The notes beneath the pieces are model-generated. The model did no database searches, was not told the DNA's origin, and saw nothing but the letters and a program-made list of their open reading frames with translations. A stretch of 20,519 bases of DNA from Perkinsus chesapeaki (Eukaryota; Perkinsozoa; Perkinsida; Perkinsidae). This document shows, in pieces, positions 17,012-20,519 of this stretch (its first letter is position 1; each line of letters starts with the position of its first letter). Position numbers and translations under genes: made by a program. The DNA is taken from contig JAAPAO010000563.1 in assembly GCA_013115145.1 (NCBI GenBank), forward strand, positions 1-20,519, given 5' to 3'.

Positions 17012-19663
17012 TCACTTCATTGTATTTTTCTGTTGGTTGTAAGAGTCATTAGATGATGATACAGTAGATACACTAGCTCCATGATAAGAGCATGATGGTT
17101 GGGTATTCATAGTCCCTGCTCTAGCGGCACGATGTTGCTGTTGGGAATATGTCTGAGGGTCAGTAATGATAAGCTGCGTTACTTCTGATGGAAAAATCAC
17201 CAAATTGATGGCATGCTCGAGTAGATGCGGATTGTCTTGAATAGCATCCATAATCTCACACGCTGCAACAAGCACATTGCCGCTCCTCCCAGTTACACTA
17301 ACTATTCTCTAAAACATATGGAAAATGTGAAACATGAATCGCTTCGCTCCGCCTCTTACCTCCACTAAACCATTAATACGAGATGATATTTGTATATGAA
17401 CTCCACATCCAACAGCAAGTCGTCTAAAACACAATTACCAGATATTATTTCAACTACTAATACTAATTCTAACCCATCATTCATCGAAGGAGAATCATAT
17501 CATTATCACCTATCAAATTTACGGTCACCAAACGGGTTTTTACACTTCTATCAATGATGATAATGATGTATCATACATTATCCCAACAATTGCATACTTT
17601 TTCGGAGTCAGGTCGTCCAATTAGACGCCTTCATAATAATTAACCAGCAGCCCAGCAACTCTAGCGGCAAGATAACTGCTAAGCCTGCTGTATAGGCTAT
17701 ACCCCCCAAAACCGATTACAAAAAACTTCTTATAGTGGAGGAATGAGCGCAAAGTATGTTATATCTGTTTGTAATGATTCGATTCTTATTAATATTGTTG
17801 TTGCTTAGTGATGATGTGATGATGATATTATCCTTCGTTCTTCTCCCCCTTTCTATAACGTTGGATGTAATCACCTATCCCCTATGGATTTCCCTCAATC
17901 TTACGTTAGCCTCAAATCTACCTAGTGTACCCTTCTGACCAAATCACATCGATCGCAATTTTATGAAAACACATTCCCATCATCTTACTTGATATCACTC
18001 CCATGTTGACCCATTAACACACCAATTGCCGAGTTAGGAACTATCAATCTCATCGTAACCGGACGTGTTGCTTTACACCACCCACCGCCGCCACCAACAT
18101 CACCAAGCGCCACCGCCGTGGCCAACGATAATGTTGTATTATATTCCTAAATATATCAACAAACTTAGGATATATCTTCGCCTTTATATCCTTCCTTACA
18201 TTACGGAAATACGGTGATTTGGTCTCTTCTTGTACTTGAAGTATCTCATTACAATACTCAAACTTAGCTATTATATCTTCCAATGCCTACTGTTATTATT
18301 ATTACGACAGTATTAGTCTACTCATCATCATCAGTAATATTACCTGTCTAATATTAATACTAACACCAAATATAACCATAACCCTCTCCATTGTACCAGG
18401 GAAGAAACTACCACTTGATGATACTTTAATAGACACTTTACACGCCTACCAACATAAGACACATACAACGAATGAGATCATACATAAAATCTAATAATAT
18501 ACTACTCGATATGATATACTCTATCAATCTTTAGAAGATTATGTGTTCATAATAACTAGCTACTCAGACTCTGAGTACCTTACTATGTCTGCTATGAGTC
18601 TTACTATGTAAGCTACTCTGAGTCTCAGAGTATCAGGGCAGCATTCAAACTAATTGTTTGCTCCTTCTCCTCTTTACGTTATAATTTACTGCAATCGTGG
18701 TATAACATAAAGCCCAATGTTCTAAGGTTTAACACTACACGTTCTCCTCCAAATAATCGGATATTTGGTAGATTATATATTAATATGGACCGAGACGTAT
18801 CCTTTAAGATATCAGTATACGTTCACCCACAGTAAATGAAGATATACATCCATATCTCAAACCAACCAAACCCATAGCTCTATAAGATATCTCCCTGCAT
18901 TACTACCTGCTCAATATGTGCTATCTCTGAGCCATTCTTCCCTATTATAGCTCCGGCCTGTTTATGTGTTACTAGAAGCTTGCACGAGCATTTATTATCG
19001 GTCATCATTGTAGGCTGATGCTGTGGCTGGTGTTCGTTCCATACTGCATTATGCGGCTGGTGATGTTGGTGGTAACCTAAACATGTCCCTTATACCATAA
19101 TACAATTATGGCTCCAAAGACTACCAGCATCATCAGTTCCTTCGGGTGCACTAGAGATTGTACCTGTTCATATACATAATTGGACGACATAATATTAAAC
19201 CTTCAAGCGATTTGTTAACTATATCAAGCCTGTTATCCAAGCCCTCAGGTTTTATAAACGTTCAGCTTGCAGCATCATGAAAGCATCATTGCGTGAGCAT
19301 ATAATAATAAACCAGATTTAGCAAGTATTATTTTCCATATTGAATATCTAGATATTTGACCACCCGCCCCCCCATGCACTACTGCTTGATGTTTGATGCC
19401 TATAAGACCTCCATTCTGGTCTGCTATAGCTGATTAATGGTGTGCATGATGATGCACTTGGGGGGTGATTACGCAATGCAGATGGGACAAAAGCCGCTGC
19501 GTACGGACTTAGGGTGAAACTGATAGAAAATTCGTCAAATCCGTCCTTCTCATTGAAGAGCGGTTGTTCCATTGTACTTTTTAGTAGGCCCAGAAGAGCC
19601 ATGTGCTGCTGATGCTATATTTCCTCCTCCTTGTTGTTGTTGACTACTGTTGGACGTCTGCAT
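17012..19663 (-). CDS. Two-KH-domain RNA-binding protein with PAM2-like motif (8 exons)
   Basis: Model exons: 19663-19578, 19519-19383, 19076-18907, 18445-18344, 18286-18200, 18146-17989, 17423-17360, 17308-17012; 1101 nt, about 366 residues. KH1 starts CKLLVTHKQAGAIIGKNGSEI (GxxG loop GKNG at 120-123) and continues in the next exon with VSIKVSSSGSFFPGTMERVM, then ALEDIIAKFEYC. KH2 has VTMRLIVPNSAIGVLMGQHG (loop GQHG, 240-243), then HIQISSRINGLVERIVSVTG and ACEIMDAI. This is the Nova/PCBP/hnRNP-K kind of type I KH pair, which binds C- or YCAY-rich RNA. Near the N-terminus TLSPYAAAFVPSA (31-43) fits the PAM2 motif that docks on the MLLE domain of poly(A)-binding protein, so a role in mRNA translation or stability is inferred. 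The tail is Ser/Gln-rich. All joins agree in phase. The stop at 17012 could be bypassed by a donor at the last codons. Confidence 0.8.
18561..18632. repeat. Paired odd palindromes and a short direct repeat in a KH-gene intron
   Basis: 18561-18577 has 8-bp arms (TACTCAGA / TCTGAGTA) and 18614-18632 has 9-bp arms (TACTCTGAG / CTCAGAGTA), each around one central base and both preceded by AGC. Between them CTTACTATGT occurs twice (18579 and 18600). All of it lies in the intron between the two KH1 exons (18906-18446). Confidence 0.8.
19077..19190 (-). other. Intronic open frame with one membrane segment, 37 residues
   Basis: ATG at 19190 to TAG at 19079-19077, inside the intron 19382-19077 of the KH/PAM2 gene and on the same strand. 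The peptide starts MSSNYVYEQVQSLVHPKEL and ends with a hydrophobic stretch followed by WYKGHV, the shape of a short single-span membrane microprotein. The stop codon is also the intron's AG acceptor. It could be a nested small gene or a chance frame in a retained intron; no family was recognised. Confidence 0.25.
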
Positions 19664-19827
19664 ATAAATGCTGTAAAAATACTAGACTATGGTACAGTGG
19701 TCCGAGTAAGATCAAAATAAGAACATTCTCATCACAACAAACCCATACAGTGAACTCTGCTACTACTGTCGATGCCTATTGTAGGCCACAACGGTTAAGC
19801 GATAAAGATATTTCATAGGTTACTAGT
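19664..19827. promoter_or_regulatory. Divergent intergenic region
   Basis: 164 bases separate the modelled starts of the KH/PAM2 gene (-) and the short gene at 19828 (+). Both upstream regions must fall here. No specific motif was recognised; the call rests on orientation only. Confidence 0.35.
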
Positions 19828-20248
19828 ATGACATCTGTATTTGCTGATGCTAATGCTGCTCGAGAAGAGAAAAGGGCCGTGTTACGTCAGAAGCATTTAA
19901 ATGTCCTTTCGTGCATTGAGGACACTAGGTTGCTATTTTTTAAAGTTTTCCCCCAAATTTCACGATCTCGAATGCGGCGAATAATAATCATTTTTATGTG
20001 TTAGCTTTGGACAACTTAGAGATAGTCAGTTGGGACTAATGAAAGAATATTTCAACGCCGCCAAACACGTACCACGCTACCATGGACCAACTGCAAGGCC
20101 AGTGGTCCCAAATGTATTAGACGGTGGTCCAAAAAGTATCACTTCTCAGAAATTTGCCCTGACGGTTAAATTTGGCGGGCCCGCACACTTCTACGAGGCA
20201 GTCTGCCCCTCTCTGAGGACCCGGACTTTGGAAGTTCCTCCTCAATGA
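19828..20248 (+). CDS. Short two-exon gene of unknown function
   Basis: Exons 19828-19928 and 20005-20248 join in phase 2 (EDTS|FGQLRD) across a 76-nt intron with a T-rich 3' end, giving about 114 residues. The first exon is basic and helical (MTSVFADANAAREEKRAVLR) and includes LNVLSCIED. The second reads SQLGLMKEYFNAAKHVPRYH, then a Pro/Gly-rich part with TARPVVPNVLDGGPKS and an end at VPPQ. There is no signal peptide or membrane segment. I do not recognise the family. The second exon is GC-richer than its surroundings, which supports coding. A longer form with an alternative C-terminus is possible. Confidence 0.5.
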
Positions 20249-20414
20249 ACAGTTTTTCATTCATTTCTCTTTCGCACGCGCGGAAAAAGTTTTAAAAGTG
20301 CTCTTGCCTGGATTCGAACATACAAACCTCATATCTCGCTCGCCCATGGCTCAATTGTTGTTGTTACTTCGGGTAAGGCCTACCTGCAGGTGAGGATCGA
20401 TGGTACAACAGGTT
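20249..20414. other. Spacer after the short gene
   Basis: No gene is seen. A box-B-like GTTCGAATCC occurs on the minus strand near 20311, but the flanking bases do not pair into a tRNA T-arm. Confidence 0.4.
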
Positions 20415-20519
20415 GTAACACGTATAATAGTCGTACTTGTCACAGTAACACGTATAATAGTCGTACTTGTCACAGTAACACGTATAATAGTCGTACTTGT
20501 CACAGTAACACGTATAATA
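20415..20519. repeat. 30-bp tandem repeat running off the window end
   Basis: The unit GTAACACGTATAATAGTCGT plus ACTTGTCACA starts at 20415, 20445, 20475 and 20505 with exact 30-base spacing and no visible change between copies. The last copy is cut by the window end, so the array length is unknown. Perfect identity suggests recent expansion, or an assembly boundary at a satellite. Confidence 0.95.

Noticed and set aside
17440-17990. Frames in the long KH2 intron, including minus-strand stretches reading YSRLSSYLAARVAGLL and SVKTRLVTVNLI.
   Set aside because: They look partly protein-like, but the flanking KH2 exons join perfectly in phase without them, and no start or consistent splice pair was found. 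The 17756-17938 plus frame is likewise unsupported.
19603-19818. A plus-strand frame of 71 codons.
   Set aside because: Its start overlaps the first exon of the KH/PAM2 gene on the other strand, and it ends in the divergent spacer; no motif supports it.
20295-20350. A tRNA-like GTTCGAATCC on the minus strand.
   Set aside because: The bases on either side of the loop do not pair, and no A box was seen at the right distance.

Overview
The window is nuclear DNA of a protist with short GT-AG introns (mostly 37-60 nt, often starting GTAAT/GTAAG and ending CTATCAG or TTTAG). It is AT-rich, carries many CAT/GAT/CAA microsatellites, and is densely packed with genes on both strands. A member of the alveolates, possibly a perkinsid, is my best guess. 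It rests on intron style and on a KH-like repeat protein that I recall from dinoflagellate-type predicted proteomes; I could not verify it.

Layout, left to right: the last codons of GAPDH (+); a small secreted protein (+, 849-1253); a nine-exon inositol-tetrakisphosphate 1-kinase (ITPK1) with an extra N-terminal region (-, 1636-3883); a 21-exon gene (+, 4028-9290) encoding about 595 residues, with two tandem KH-like modules and a C-terminal RS/His-rich tail; a GNAT acetyltransferase (+, 9411-10435); an EHD-like dynamin-family GTPase with a C-terminal membrane hairpin (+, 10638-11936); a SENP8-type Ulp1 protease (-, 12034-12669); a PGAP4/TMEM246-like GPI glycosyltransferase (-, 12780-13979); unrecognised spliced genes (-, 14030-15655 and about 16262-16900); a KH-domain RNA-binding protein with a PAM2-like motif (-, 17012-19663); a short two-exon gene (+, 19828-20248); and a 30-bp tandem repeat running off the end.

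Most of the longer reading frames here are not genes by themselves. The real coding content of 1636-9290 and 14030-19663 is in short exons that I joined by hand from splice sites, reading phase and family motifs. In the two KH genes, ITPK1, GNAT and the GTPase the joined exon lengths sum to a multiple of three with no internal stop, which supports the models, but no transcript data were available.

Functionally the window is a housekeeping mixture: glycolysis, inositol phosphate signalling, GPI-anchor side-chain modification, ubiquitin-like deconjugation, membrane remodelling and two RNA-binding proteins. There is no sign of operon logic. The most unusual material is in the KH-RS gene: six consecutive symmetric phase-2 exons, and three copies of a 22-bp palindrome placed just before 3' splice sites. 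The KH/PAM2 gene has what looks like a second version of half of KH1 lying in an intron.
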